A DNA stretch of 37,086 bases. It comes from CAZWRK01 sp964635875 (GTDB taxonomy: Bacteria > Pseudomonadota > Gammaproteobacteria > Burkholderiales > Aquaspirillaceae). Made by a program: the position numbers and the translations under genes. The DNA is taken from contig CAZWRK010000033.1 in NCBI GenBank assembly GCA_964635875.1, positions 1-37,086 of the forward strand, written 5' to 3'. Below the pieces are notes generated by a model. That model ran no database searches, had not been told where the DNA came from, and was given only the letters and a program-made list of their open reading frames with translations. This document shows positions 28,377 through 37,031 of this stretch, piece after piece; the first letter of the stretch is position 1; the number at the start of each line of letters is the position of its first letter.

Positions 28377-28514
28377 TTAATTGTCCGAGCACTCGGAATC
28401 GATTTTTTGGTAGGGTGATTCCATTTTCGAGTACGGGTAAGCCGGGGCAGTTGCCGCTGTCGGCACTGCACCCGCGAATTCCACCGATCCAAATGTTTGC
28501 GATCCGAATGTCAT
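28377..28514 (-). CDS. Small structural-region protein (45 aa)
   Basis: Direct translation gives 45 residues (MTFGSQTFGSVEFAGAVPTA, then ATAPAYPYSKMESPYQKIDS). It is Ala/Ser/Tyr/Pro-rich without charge clusters. It starts 3 bases after the glycosyltransferase stop and ends 12 bases before the connector gene, leaving an AAGGAAAC leader for the next start. Real gene by context; the sequence suggests a surface or linker peptide but the function is unknown. Confidence 0.65.
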   Translation of the reverse strand: MTFGSQTFGSVEFAGAVPTAATAPAYPYSKMESPYQKIDSECSDN

Positions 28515-28517
28515 TTT

Positions 28518-29660
28518 TTATTTGTATCTCGTTATAAAATGCTTGCTGACTTCGCTGCTGTAGTATCCGTTGTTGTCCCAGAGCTGCAGCAGCTGTTCGA
28601 AGTAAGCCTCATACTTAAATTTTACCACGTCCATCGTAAAATTAGAAACGGCATAGTCCCTGATCCGCTCTGGTTCCCAGAGCTGGTTTAGGTTCTGCAG
28701 CGCGAATATCATTTCGCCCATGGTCCTGCAGCGGTATCCGGTCTTGCCGTGGAGGTTATTTTCCGCAAAGCTGCCCCAGTCCGTGGTGATCACCGGCGTC
28801 CCGCAGAACAATGCTTCCACGGAAACGCCCTCGAACGGCCCGATGTAGCGCGTTGGCGCCAGCAGTGCTCTTGCTCCGGCCATCAGCTGTCCCCTCGCTT
28901 TAACGTCCACGGTGCCTATATATTCGACTCCCTGTCCCCCAAAATTAAGCCCTGGGGCTGCAATTTTGCCGTCTGGTTGGGTTTTTCCGCCCTGCCCTGC
29001 CACAATTAGCTTGATGCCAGCTTTTTGGCAGGCTTCGGCCGCTTCCTCTATGCCCTTGCGCGGGATCAGCCTGCCGACAAATAATGCGTAGCCATCTTTG
29101 GCGGTCTGCAGCGGAAAGTCCGCCGGGTCGAAGTAGTTCGGGATTACCGAGTCGAAGCTTTCGCCGTTCGCTATGCCGCGCTGCCCGTACAGGTAATGCA
29201 TCCACGCGTAGCTTTCAAAAATTTTATACTTGCTGAAAATTCCCTCGTAGCCGATGCCGTATTCCACGGTCATGTTGTCTGGGAAAGCGTCGGCAATCGG
29301 TTTTTGGCAGACGCCCGCTATCACGCAAATAAAATCCCTGTCCTGAATCCGCTTTTTTATTTCCGCTATGTCGTTTTTGTTTTTTTCCTGCCAGTAAGGT
29401 TTCGATAAATCATACTCAACCGAATAAAATTCTTTTTTCCAGTCGTTGCCGCCGAACCATTTTTGCCGCTGCTCGTCTGTTACCGTGGTTATGTGTTCGG
29501 TAAAAGCTCCATTGTCCGATCCGTCACATCCATAATGAAAAACCTCATGCCCGAGGCTTTTCATCATCTTGCAAAAATTCAAAACTTTTTGCGTATACGC
29601 GCAACTTATAAACTCTTTGCCAGTTTTCGTATGGGGTAATCCCAAAACGTGAAATCTCAT
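28518..29660 (-). CDS. Glycosyltransferase, GT4-like (GT-B fold)
   Basis: A 380-residue protein. The C-terminal domain has the GT4 signatures LFVGRLIPRKGIEEAAEACQ and GPFEGVSVEALFCGTPVITT (E-x7-E motif region). The N-terminal Rossmann-like domain begins MRFHVLGLPHTKTGKEF. GT4 enzymes move sugars from nucleotide-sugar donors to acceptors. Its place inside the head-gene operon, between LamG and connector genes, is unusual and suggests glycosylation of a virion protein (perhaps the collagen-like fibre next door). The leader is AAACACCACC-ATG. Confidence 0.9.
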   Translation of the reverse strand: MRFHVLGLPHTKTGKEFISCAYTQKVLNFCKMMKSLGHEVFHYGCDGSDNGAFTEHITTVTDEQRQKWFGGNDWKKEFYSVEYDLSKPYWQEKNKNDIAEIKKRIQDRDFICVIAGVCQKPIADAFPDNMTVEYGIGYEGIFSKYKIFESYAWMHYLYGQRGIANGESFDSVIPNYFDPADFPLQTAKDGYALFVGRLIPRKGIEEAAEACQKAGIKLIVAGQGGKTQPDGKIAAPGLNFGGQGVEYIGTVDVKARGQLMAGARALLAPTRYIGPFEGVSVEALFCGTPVITTDWGSFAENNLHGKTGYRCRTMGEMIFALQNLNQLWEPERIRDYAVSNFTMDVVKFKYEAYFEQLLQLWDNNGYYSSEVSKHFITRYK

Positions 29661-29679
29661 GGTGGTGTTTTTAATTTTT

Positions 29680-30438
29680 TTAACTGCTTACTCCTGCTAT
29701 TTTTTTTACATTTGTCATAATTTGTCCTGCTATTTTACTTATACTTCCACTCAATACCCCGGCTACTCTTTTTATCGAAGTGTAAGGATATTGTTTTGCT
29801 GCGCCGGAATTATATAATTCTTCAACTTCTGTGCTGCTCAATACCTTATTCCAAAAACCTAATTCGTCTATGGAACCAATGAAACCGTCAGTTGTTCCAC
29901 CACCCCAAGTATGTGGTCCAATATGAGGATATTCGTTACCGGCATAGGCGGCAGTTGAAGAAATTGCTTGTCCTGTCCCTTGCTGATTTCCGTCTACATA
30001 AAGGTGAGCAGTACTTCCATCATAAGTTAAAACAAGGTGATGCCAACTTCCATTTTGAGCATTGGCATAAGACCAAGTGACGCGTCCACTACCGCCAGCA
30101 TAATAAATGTCAAAAAAGAATGTTGTTCCGCTTAGGAATAAACCATAACCTTTTTGACCACCCGTATCGGGCTCATACACACCCCAGATGTCTGCACTCC
30201 CTACACAAGACGTAGCCTTATACCAAACTGATATACTGTAATTACTGGTAAGCCTAAAAGCAGAACTACTTGGAAAGGCAATTTTATCAGTTATGGCATT
30301 AAAGTTTGCGCCCTGATTTATTTTTCCATCGCTGGTTGAATATGTAATGCCTGTATCTGTGCCATTGTTAGAGCCGACGGCGTCGTTTGAATTGCCGTCT
30401 AATTTCCAATATGCTACTTGGTTGTCTACTAAAGCCAT
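29680..30438 (-). CDS. LamG/concanavalin A-like lectin domain protein
   Basis: A 252-residue protein. Residues ~5-205 form a LamG jelly roll (VAYWKLDGNSNDAVGSNNGT, SISVWYKATS, SWHHLVLTYDGSTAHLYVDG, GFIGSIDELGFWNKVLSSTE), typical of glycan-binding adhesins. The tail repeats a KRVAGV / SKIAGQ / KKIAGV pattern. The DNA is visibly richer in A+T than its neighbours, suggesting recent acquisition. It probably decorates the head or fibre and binds host or environmental polysaccharides. Confidence 0.88.
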   Translation of the reverse strand: MALVDNQVAYWKLDGNSNDAVGSNNGTDTGITYSTSDGKINQGANFNAITDKIAFPSSSAFRLTSNYSISVWYKATSCVGSADIWGVYEPDTGGQKGYGLFLSGTTFFFDIYYAGGSGRVTWSYANAQNGSWHHLVLTYDGSTAHLYVDGNQQGTGQAISSTAAYAGNEYPHIGPHTWGGGTTDGFIGSIDELGFWNKVLSSTEVEELYNSGAAKQYPYTSIKRVAGVLSGSISKIAGQIMTNVKKIAGVSS

Positions 30439-30440
30439 AA

Positions 30441-32435
30441 TTAAGTATGTTCCACCTGAACCAGACTCGGGTTGAAATACAAAACGTCAGCGGCCAATGC
30501 CACTCCCAAAATACAAATTACATTGTTCGCTCCGCTCGGCGCCGTTTGCGTTAATGTATTCCCCGTCGTGCCAGTTACAGATAAATAAACCAAGCCGCCG
30601 ACCGTCCAGCTCGGACTGGATGATAATTTTACCACGCCATGCGCCAGATAATTATTGCTGGCGCTGCCGCTTACTGCCGCAGCCGCCAAAAGTATCGCGC
30701 TGCTGTTCGCTATCGCGTCAGCTTTCGCCAGGTGCGCTTTTCCGTTTGAATCAATTTGAACAGCGTCGCCCACGGCCTGCGTTTCGGTGGATGTTAAAGT
30801 TATGGTTATTCCGGAAGTCGTCCCGGCGCTCGGCGCTGCCGCAAAAGACGACGGCCCCGTGGCACCAGTCGGCCCGGTCGACCCAGTCGGCCCAGTAGAT
30901 CCTGCGGGGCCGGTTGCACCAGTTGTCCCGACACCAGTCGGCCCGGTTGCGCCTGTCGATCCGTTAGGTCCAGTCGCTCCCGTTACCCCTTTATCAGCCA
31001 TTAAAGACCAATAAGTCGGGCTGCTGCTCGGCGTATGCCCGGTCCCGGCTTGAATACAAACATAAGTCGCGCTGCCGTCCGTGACGACATCGTTTAAAGA
31101 ATACGCAGTCGCTCCGCTGTAAGTTCCTTTCCATGTAAAACTCACTCCAGTCGGGCCTGTCGCTCCCACCGGTCCGGTCGGACCTGTTGCCCCAACGGGT
31201 CCGGTTGCTCCGGTTGCTCCGGTCGTTCCGGTCGTTCCGACTCCTGTCGGCCCAGTGGCTCCGGTTACGCCCACGGGCCCGGTCGCTCCAACGGGGCCAG
31301 TCGCTCCGACTGGGCCTGTTGCGCCCGTAGTTCCCTGATCTGCCATCAATGACCAATATGTCGGGCTCGATGATGGATTTTGTCCCGTTCCTGCCTGTAT
31401 GCAAATATAACTCTGACCGTTCGATGAAACTACATCATTTAAACTATAAGCCGTCCCGGCTGAATATGCGCCTCTCCAAACAAAGCTCACTCCGGTCGCG
31501 CCTGTTTGTCCCACGGGCCCGGTCGCGCCTGTTGCGCCTGCTGGCCCGGTGGCTCCGATTGGTCCTGTCGGTCCAGTGGCACCGGCGGGTCCTGTCGCAC
31601 CGGCCGGACCGGTTGCGCCAGTCGTGCCGACGGGACCCGTTGCTCCGGTGTCCCCTTGCGGGCCGGTCGCACCAGTCGCCCCTTGCGGCCCTGTGGCCCC
31701 GGTTGCACCAGTTGAACCGCTTTGTGCCATTAATGCCCAGTATGTCTGCCAGCTCGCGCCGACGCCCGGCTCGGATGTCGCTCCGCTTGTATGTCCCAAA
31801 ATGCAAATATAAGAATTTCCGTTGTTTGAAACGGCGTCAAATTCAACATAAGAAGTTGATGTCTGCCATGCTCCCATCCAGTTTACCTCTCCGCCAGCTG
31901 GACCTGTCGCACCGGCTGGTCCGGTTTGCCCTATCGGTCCAGTCGGCCCGGTAGCACCCGCAGGGCCTGTTGCGCCTGTTGCTCCCACGGGTCCAGTCGC
32001 TCCAGTCACACCCGCAGGGCCGGTGGCTCCGGCTGGGCCGGTCGCTCCCGCGGGTCCTGTCGGGCCGGTCGGCCCTGTCGCGCCCGTTTGACCCATTCCG
32101 CCTGCTATCAGCGCGTCATACATCTCTTTGGTAAAGCCCAAAATCATCCGGTAAGTCTTGCCGGTGGTGTTGTGAGTCTGCGCGGACGTGCCGTCCTTGG
32201 CCCTCTCTATGGTTAGCGTGTCGCCTGATTTTGCGGTGACGTGGATTATTTCCACGTTCGGATCGTCGGCCGGATCGGGATAGTCGGTCGAGTTAAACCA
32301 GATCAGCGGGAATGTGCCGCTGGCCGGATCGGGAAGCTTGGCGCCGTGGCCGGATAATAATGCAACTTCCAGAGCCGCTTCGTCGTAGCCCTGGCTTACC
32401 CTGACTTTTGCAAAATTTTTGACTGGTATCGACAT
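30441..32435 (-). CDS. Collagen-like head fibre with carbohydrate-binding-like repeats
   Basis: A 664-residue protein. The N-terminal ~115 residues (VRVSQGYDEAALEVALLSGH, GFTKEMYDALIAGGMG) form a phage-fibre anchor. Long Gly-X-Y stretches (GATGPTGPTGPAGATGP and similar) follow, broken by three ~45-residue modules that start W(M/R/K)GxxxxxTxY and contain YICI or YVCI and YWxLMA, reminiscent of CBM5/12 chitin-binding modules. The C-terminal ~110 residues are a trimerising, DUF2190-like beta domain. Position between capsid and connector genes suggests a head fibre rather than a tail fibre. Confidence 0.85.
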   Translation of the reverse strand: MSIPVKNFAKVRVSQGYDEAALEVALLSGHGAKLPDPASGTFPLIWFNSTDYPDPADDPNVEIIHVTAKSGDTLTIERAKDGTSAQTHNTTGKTYRMILGFTKEMYDALIAGGMGQTGATGPTGPTGPAGATGPAGATGPAGVTGATGPVGATGATGPAGATGPTGPIGQTGPAGATGPAGGEVNWMGAWQTSTSYVEFDAVSNNGNSYICILGHTSGATSEPGVGASWQTYWALMAQSGSTGATGATGPQGATGATGPQGDTGATGPVGTTGATGPAGATGPAGATGPTGPIGATGPAGATGATGPVGQTGATGVSFVWRGAYSAGTAYSLNDVVSSNGQSYICIQAGTGQNPSSSPTYWSLMADQGTTGATGPVGATGPVGATGPVGVTGATGPTGVGTTGTTGATGATGPVGATGPTGPVGATGPTGVSFTWKGTYSGATAYSLNDVVTDGSATYVCIQAGTGHTPSSSPTYWSLMADKGVTGATGPNGSTGATGPTGVGTTGATGPAGSTGPTGSTGPTGATGPSSFAAAPSAGTTSGITITLTSTETQAVGDAVQIDSNGKAHLAKADAIANSSAILLAAAAVSGSASNNYLAHGVVKLSSSPSWTVGGLVYLSVTGTTGNTLTQTAPSGANNVICILGVALAADVLYFNPSLVQVEHT

Positions 32436-32449
32436 AGTTTTTTGTTTTA

Positions 32450-32505
32450 TTAGTTAGCCAAACTGGGATTGCAGGATTGCTCCCCAATCCCAGTTTAATA
32501 ACTAA
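32450..32505. promoter_or_regulatory. Long inverted repeat after the capsid gene
   Basis: A perfect 12-bp pair AAACTGGGATTG (32460-32471) and CAATCCCAGTTT (32485-32496) is nested inside TTAGTTA / TAACTAA (32450-32456, 32499-32505). It lies between the capsid and fibre genes. There is no clear U run, so it may slow transcription or protect RNA rather than stop it. Confidence 0.6.
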
Positions 32506-32521
32506 TCAAACGGCCCGCGCC

Positions 32522-33886
32522 TTAGCTCTGGTGAGCTTGTGCAACCAAAACGGTGACCGCTTTCGGAACGGCCAGCACGTAGCCGACGCGCTCTACGATT
32601 CTCAAGGCCACCATGTCCTGTTCGGCCAAGTTAATCGCGGTGCTGTCATCGGTGTCGGTGATAGTCGCTTCTTCCAAAAGCTTCACGCGCAGCTGCTGCT
32701 TGTCGCCCAAAATGGCGGCGGTCTGCAGGTTGCCGAAGATGATATACGGATCATCTTCCTCAACGTCGGCTAACGCTGGCATGGCATCCGTAGTTTCGTA
32801 CGGATAGTCCCAGATGGTTCCGGGCTGCCCGTCCTGCGGGCGCTGCCAGATGTACTGGCCGGTTGAGTCTTTCAGCTTGCGGACTGCGCTCAATACGGTG
32901 CGGTGGAAAATAAACCGCGAGCCGTTCAACGCGCCGGTCGGAGTCTTGTCGATCATGTCGAGCAAGTCGTCGGCAGTGAGCTGGGAAGCGTCGCCGCTTG
33001 CCTGCCGCACTTGGTTGACGAAGCCGTTATTGAGAACGCCGGTCCACGGGGAGCCGGTGCCTGCCAAAAATTGCAGGTCTTCCTCGACGCCAACGGCTTC
33101 AGCAAGAAGCTGCGATACCAATTGGGTCAAGTTGATCGCGCTGTCCTCCAAGATTTCCTCGGTGAACGGCACGATGGCAGCCAGCTTTTTCAAGGTCTGG
33201 GTTACCAGGCTGAATTTCGGCTGGGTGCTCTTTTTCTTGGCGCCCTCGCCGGTCCAGTAGACCGATACGGAGGTTCCAAGCGCAGGGATAGTGCGGCTGT
33301 TGCCCGGTCCGGAGAACGGGAGGTAGCGCATTAATCTGCGGGCCACGCCGTACTGCGGGATAATGCGGAGCACTTCCGTGAGCAGTTCGGTCGGGATCAA
33401 AAGTCCCGCATCGGCATCGTCGGGGGACGCGCCGGTGGTGTGCGTGTTGAGGGCTTTGGCGGCCATCTTGTCACCGTTGATTAAAGCCTTCATAAACTTA
33501 CGGGTGACGTCATCGGCTTTCGCGTCGCGAACGACTTTCTTGCCGTCGATGGCCTTTTTCCGTTGGTCGGAAACACCGGCAAGAAACTTGGCAGCGAGAT
33601 CGTCGGAGATTTTGTCCACCTTTTGGGAGATGGCTTCCTGCACGTTCTTGCTGATCAAGGCTTTTACTTCGTCGAGCGACAAGCCTTTTTCTTCGTCGCC
33701 CTCGCCCTCTTCGCCTTCGCCCTCGCCGGAGCCTTCGCCGCTTTCGCCGGATTCGTCTTTCAGAATTTCAGCGAATTTGGTTTTTTGCTCGTCGGAGAGT
33801 TTCTCGACGCTGGCCTGCAGGAAAGCTTTTTCGGCTTCCGAGAGGTCGGAGGGTTCTTTTTTCAAAATTTCCTTTAGTCGGAGCAT
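32522..33886 (-). CDS. Major capsid protein, HK97 fold with N-terminal scaffold domain
   Basis: A 454-residue protein. Residues 1-~150 are a charged coiled delta/scaffold domain with a Gly/Glu repeat (GEGSGEGEGEEGEGDEE, about 49-66), probably cut off by the prohead protease. The rest matches HK97-fold capsids (LLIPTELLTEVLRIIPQYGV, ALGTSVSVYWTGEGAKKKST, EEDLQFLAGTGSPWTGVLNN, FIFHRTVLSAVRKLKDSTGQ, PYETTDAMPALADVEEDDPY). AAAGGA lies ~9 bases before the ATG. It forms the shell; the separate protease next door matches. Confidence 0.95.
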   Translation of the reverse strand: MLRLKEILKKEPSDLSEAEKAFLQASVEKLSDEQKTKFAEILKDESGESGEGSGEGEGEEGEGDEEKGLSLDEVKALISKNVQEAISQKVDKISDDLAAKFLAGVSDQRKKAIDGKKVVRDAKADDVTRKFMKALINGDKMAAKALNTHTTGASPDDADAGLLIPTELLTEVLRIIPQYGVARRLMRYLPFSGPGNSRTIPALGTSVSVYWTGEGAKKKSTQPKFSLVTQTLKKLAAIVPFTEEILEDSAINLTQLVSQLLAEAVGVEEDLQFLAGTGSPWTGVLNNGFVNQVRQASGDASQLTADDLLDMIDKTPTGALNGSRFIFHRTVLSAVRKLKDSTGQYIWQRPQDGQPGTIWDYPYETTDAMPALADVEEDDPYIIFGNLQTAAILGDKQQLRVKLLEEATITDTDDSTAINLAEQDMVALRIVERVGYVLAVPKAVTVLVAQAHQS

Positions 33887-33890
33887 TTGA

Positions 33891-34736
33891 TTAAAGTCCT
33901 TTCTTGATTTTGAGCAGTTCTCTTACTGCCCGGTTAATAAGTGTGACAGGTATTTTTTTCTCGCCGCCCGCGTCCGCGGGGTTTCGACCTTTCCCATCTT
34001 GGTTATCGGCTTCCGACTTCGCGTTCAGGACACCTGTAAGAGTCCTGATGGCGGAGCGTATGGTTTTAGGGTTACCTTGGCTGATCTGCTCTACAGCCTT
34101 TTCCAGTTCTTCCTCGGGTTCCAGTTCCTCGGCCGGTTTTTCCGGCTCCTTGTTTTCCTCTTCCGGTTTTTCCGTTTCGCTTTTCTTTTCCGGTTCCGCC
34201 AGCTTGCCGAGTTTGCGCTTGTTCATTAATTCCTCTATGGGCTGCACGTCCACGCCCTTGCTGTTTGCCAGTGCCATCGCGTTTGCCGGTACGTTCACGC
34301 AGCTTATTTCGTAGAGCACGTTTTCTTTTAGGATAATGGTGTCGCTTTCCTGATCTATCTCGTACACGTTGTTCATGAAGCCAACGGAAAACGCGCGCAT
34401 ATACCTGCCCGCGTAAAGTTTGAACAGGGTCATGGCGAAGTCATATTCTTCCGCGGCGAATTTAATGCCGCCAGCCAGCTGCTTTTTGCCGCCGATGTCC
34501 TGAATCTTGACTTCCACGCCCTGCCCGACTGCCGGTTGGTAGTGGTCGTGCGCGAATAAAATCACCGGGTTGGCGTTGAATTGGTCGAGAATCCATCCGG
34601 ATTGGTCGACAATTTCCCCGTGCCGGTCCTCGTCATCGGTGGAAAAAATGCCGTAGATGGTATAGTTTTTCTCATCTACGCTGGTTTGTTTGAAGATCAG
34701 TTGCTTCCTGATCATGCTGCCCTGTTTTATTTTCAT
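33891..34736 (-). CDS. Prohead protease (U35-like) with charged C-terminal tail
   Basis: A 281-residue protein. The protease core shows FNANPVILFAHDHYQPAVGQ (His), MRAFSVGFM and YEISCVNVPANAMA (Ser region), typical of herpes-fold phage maturation proteases. Residues ~175-230 are Glu/Lys/Pro-rich (KKSETEKPEEENKEPEKPAE) and the C-terminus is basic, so it may also act in scaffolding. The Met at residue 8 is an alternative start. A promoter and a 5'-UTR hairpin precede it. Confidence 0.9.
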   Translation of the reverse strand: MKIKQGSMIRKQLIFKQTSVDEKNYTIYGIFSTDDEDRHGEIVDQSGWILDQFNANPVILFAHDHYQPAVGQGVEVKIQDIGGKKQLAGGIKFAAEEYDFAMTLFKLYAGRYMRAFSVGFMNNVYEIDQESDTIILKENVLYEISCVNVPANAMALANSKGVDVQPIEELMNKRKLGKLAEPEKKSETEKPEEENKEPEKPAEELEPEEELEKAVEQISQGNPKTIRSAIRTLTGVLNAKSEADNQDGKGRNPADAGGEKKIPVTLINRAVRELLKIKKGL

Positions 34737-34750
34737 ATGTTTTTGGTTTT

Positions 34751-34778
34751 GGGGCCGCCGTCTGGCGGCTGACGCCCC
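34751..34778 (-). promoter_or_regulatory. 5'-UTR hairpin before the prohead protease gene
   Basis: GCCGCC-AGAC-GGCGGC forms a 6-bp tetraloop stem, extended by GGGG/CCC pairs with a bulge. It lies between the promoter and the ATG at 34736, followed by A/C-rich sequence, so it is not a classical terminator. It may stabilise mRNA or insulate the operon. Confidence 0.55.
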
Positions 34779-34787
34779 TCTCTTTTT

Positions 34788-34825
34788 ATTTTAACATAAA
34801 AAATTAATTGTCAACAGATTGTCAA
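34788..34825 (-). promoter_or_regulatory. Promoter with tandem -35 boxes before the head operon
   Basis: On the minus strand two perfect TTGACA boxes (complements of 34820-34825 and 34809-34814, 11 bases apart) precede TAAAAT (34788-34793, 5 of 6). The nearer box has a 15-base spacer, shorter than ideal. It lies in the 92-base space between portal and protease genes. Confidence 0.6.
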
Positions 34826-34828
34826 TTC

Positions 34829-37027
34829 TTATTCCTCGATGAACGCAGGCCCCAGTACGCAGCGGCAGTTAATCACTTCCTCCGCCGGTCCGTCGGCGCC
34901 GGGGTAATCCAGCCCGTTGCTGAATTCCTCGTCGACTCCGACGATCTCGCCGTTTAAGTCCACGTGCGATTCCCGGGTGCGGTCGTCCAGCGTGGCTATC
35001 CATTCCTTGCCGTTGGCCACGTCCGACTGCCGGTAGCCTTCCAGCGTCCCCTCGTTGTTGGCGTGGGTTGCTTCGGTTCTGGCCACCAGCTCGCTGCGGT
35101 ATGCTGGAAATTCGCTATAAACGTCCTCGACGCGGCTGCTTAAGTCGCGGATGCCTTCCCCGGCCGCTATGCCCTCGGATAATGTTCCGTCGAGCTTTTG
35201 GAGCGTGGTGGAGTTTACGGTCTTGGCGAAAAATGCCGCCCGCTTTTGGATTTTCTTTTGGATGGTCTTGCTGTCGGTAAAATCTTCCTGCGGCGCCAGC
35301 ATATTCAAGGCTTCCTGACCGGCGTCTTTTATGAACTGCTCAATAAACGGGATGATCATCTCGCCCGCGATTTTGGCTTCCTTTTCCACGTCAAATATCG
35401 AGGTTATTTTGAACTTGTTTTTTACGGACTTCTTTTCGTTGAGCTTGGCCAGCACCCTGCCCTTTTGTTCGTCGGCAAATTTATTGACCGCGGCGGAGAG
35501 CTGTTCGGTTTTCCGGTCTATGGTCTTGAGCATGACTTCGCCGTACGCCTTGCGCGTATCGCCAGTTAAGAGGGACGTTGCCGACTTGGTATTTTTCTTT
35601 TTATTTTTTTTGGCTTTTTTGTTTTTACTGGCATTCTTAATTGCCCCGGCGACGGCCTTTTCCATCGCTTCGGCAAGTTCGAATTTTTGTTTGAGCCAGT
35701 AACGTCCCTTGAAGTCGTAGTGCTTTGCTTTCGCTTCAGGCATGGTTTCGTACGCTTCCTCTTTGGTGTCCGCGCCCGCCATGATCATGCCCTTGCTGGC
35801 CGCCTTGCCCTGATCGCCGGAGGATAATCCGCCGATCGGAACTTGGGTCAGCGGCATGTAAATGCTCCAGCCGCCTTTGACCGGCGGCAGGTTCTCACGC
35901 TGGCGCACTTCGTTTATAAGCAAATAGCCGCTCGCGATTCCCTCGCGGTATTCCTGCAGCTGGATGTCGCGGCTGGCCGGAGTCTGGTCCGGAAAATCTA
36001 CAAATAAATCCTCGCCAAAATCGATGTAGGTCATTTCCTCGTTTATTTTTTCCACGAGGCGCGTCATTTCCGGATTTATAACTTCGCTTAAGAAAATCTG
36101 CATGGCCGTTTCGCTGTTGGCCCGGTTGACGTCGTCGATCACGGCCACGATCGGCTTGGGTACTCCAAACGCGACGAGGATATCGTCGCGGGTAAATTTC
36201 AGGGACTCGATAAAGTCCATCTCTTTTTGGCTTATGCTGATCAGCTGGTATTCAAGGCCGCCTTCCAAAATTGCCACCTTGCTCGTCTTGCCGATGCCGC
36301 GGTGCTGCTTTTCGAAGTAGTCGCGCAGGTCGCGCTTCTGCTCTTTGGTCATTTTGAACTTCGGGTTTTTGATGACCGCGTCCGGCCTTGCGCTGTTTAA
36401 GAAAAAGTCGCGCTGGTACTGCGTTGCGAATTCCTCGGTCTGCACTCTGGCCGCTGCGGGTTTTAGCGGACTCATGCCGAGCACCTGCGACAGCGGATCG
36501 GGGTATTTGAAATGCACGATGTCTTCCGCAGGGAAGCTTTCGGTCGTGCCGTCGTTTTTGTGGAAGCGGTATTCCTGCACCAGCCGGTTCGTGCCGAGCA
36601 CGATTTCCATCAGGTCGGGCCGCAGGTTCCACAGCTCGACAACCTTGCCGCCGTTGTTGCGGATTTTCCACCAGTAGGCTTCCCCGGTGCATTTTAGGTT
36701 GATCATGGTCGTTTCCCAGAATTCGGTTCTGGTTTCATACGGGTTGGCCTTGTATAAAACGTCCAGCAGCGGGTGCGTCATGATTTCGCCGGTATCCCCG
36801 CGGCTGTTTTTGATGCGGTAAAGCTGCAGCGGCACGGTTGCCACGCGCCTTGCTATCTTGCTGATGCAGGCGAAAACGTACAGGCTTTTGCCGTACTGTT
36901 GCAAAAAGCCGCCCTTTGTCAGCTCCGGAGCGACGAGTTTCGTTAATAAATTAATGCCGACGAGGTCTGTGATGTCGGTTTCCTGTTTTTGTTTTGACCC
37001 TTTGAAGAATTTTTGTATCAGGCTCAT
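34829..37027 (-). CDS. Portal protein fused to MuF-like head morphogenesis domain
   Basis: A 732-residue protein. Residues 1-~430 are an HK97-type portal (LYVFACISKIARRVATVPLQ, EAYWWKIRNNGGKVVELWNL, GMSPLKPAAARVQTEEFATQ, INEVRQRENLPPVKGG). A Lys-rich linker (~475-485) leads to a helical part and a MuF/SPP1 gp7-like domain (~610-732) with LVARTEATHANNEGTLEGYR, DRTRESHVDLNGEIV and CRCVLGP. The portal forms the DNA channel, and MuF domains bind portals or are injected. Separate genes are more usual; the fusion occurs in some phages. It starts after the circle junction promoter. Confidence 0.93.
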   Translation of the reverse strand: MSLIQKFFKGSKQKQETDITDLVGINLLTKLVAPELTKGGFLQQYGKSLYVFACISKIARRVATVPLQLYRIKNSRGDTGEIMTHPLLDVLYKANPYETRTEFWETTMINLKCTGEAYWWKIRNNGGKVVELWNLRPDLMEIVLGTNRLVQEYRFHKNDGTTESFPAEDIVHFKYPDPLSQVLGMSPLKPAAARVQTEEFATQYQRDFFLNSARPDAVIKNPKFKMTKEQKRDLRDYFEKQHRGIGKTSKVAILEGGLEYQLISISQKEMDFIESLKFTRDDILVAFGVPKPIVAVIDDVNRANSETAMQIFLSEVINPEMTRLVEKINEEMTYIDFGEDLFVDFPDQTPASRDIQLQEYREGIASGYLLINEVRQRENLPPVKGGWSIYMPLTQVPIGGLSSGDQGKAASKGMIMAGADTKEEAYETMPEAKAKHYDFKGRYWLKQKFELAEAMEKAVAGAIKNASKNKKAKKNKKKNTKSATSLLTGDTRKAYGEVMLKTIDRKTEQLSAAVNKFADEQKGRVLAKLNEKKSVKNKFKITSIFDVEKEAKIAGEMIIPFIEQFIKDAGQEALNMLAPQEDFTDSKTIQKKIQKRAAFFAKTVNSTTLQKLDGTLSEGIAAGEGIRDLSSRVEDVYSEFPAYRSELVARTEATHANNEGTLEGYRQSDVANGKEWIATLDDRTRESHVDLNGEIVGVDEEFSNGLDYPGADGPAEEVINCRCVLGPAFIEE

Positions 37028-37031
37028 GGTT

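Noticed and set aside
31349..31954. Plus-strand and out-of-frame ORFs over the collagen-like gene
   Set aside because: They arise from the repetitive Gly-Pro codons, giving Arg/Ser-rich shadow proteins.
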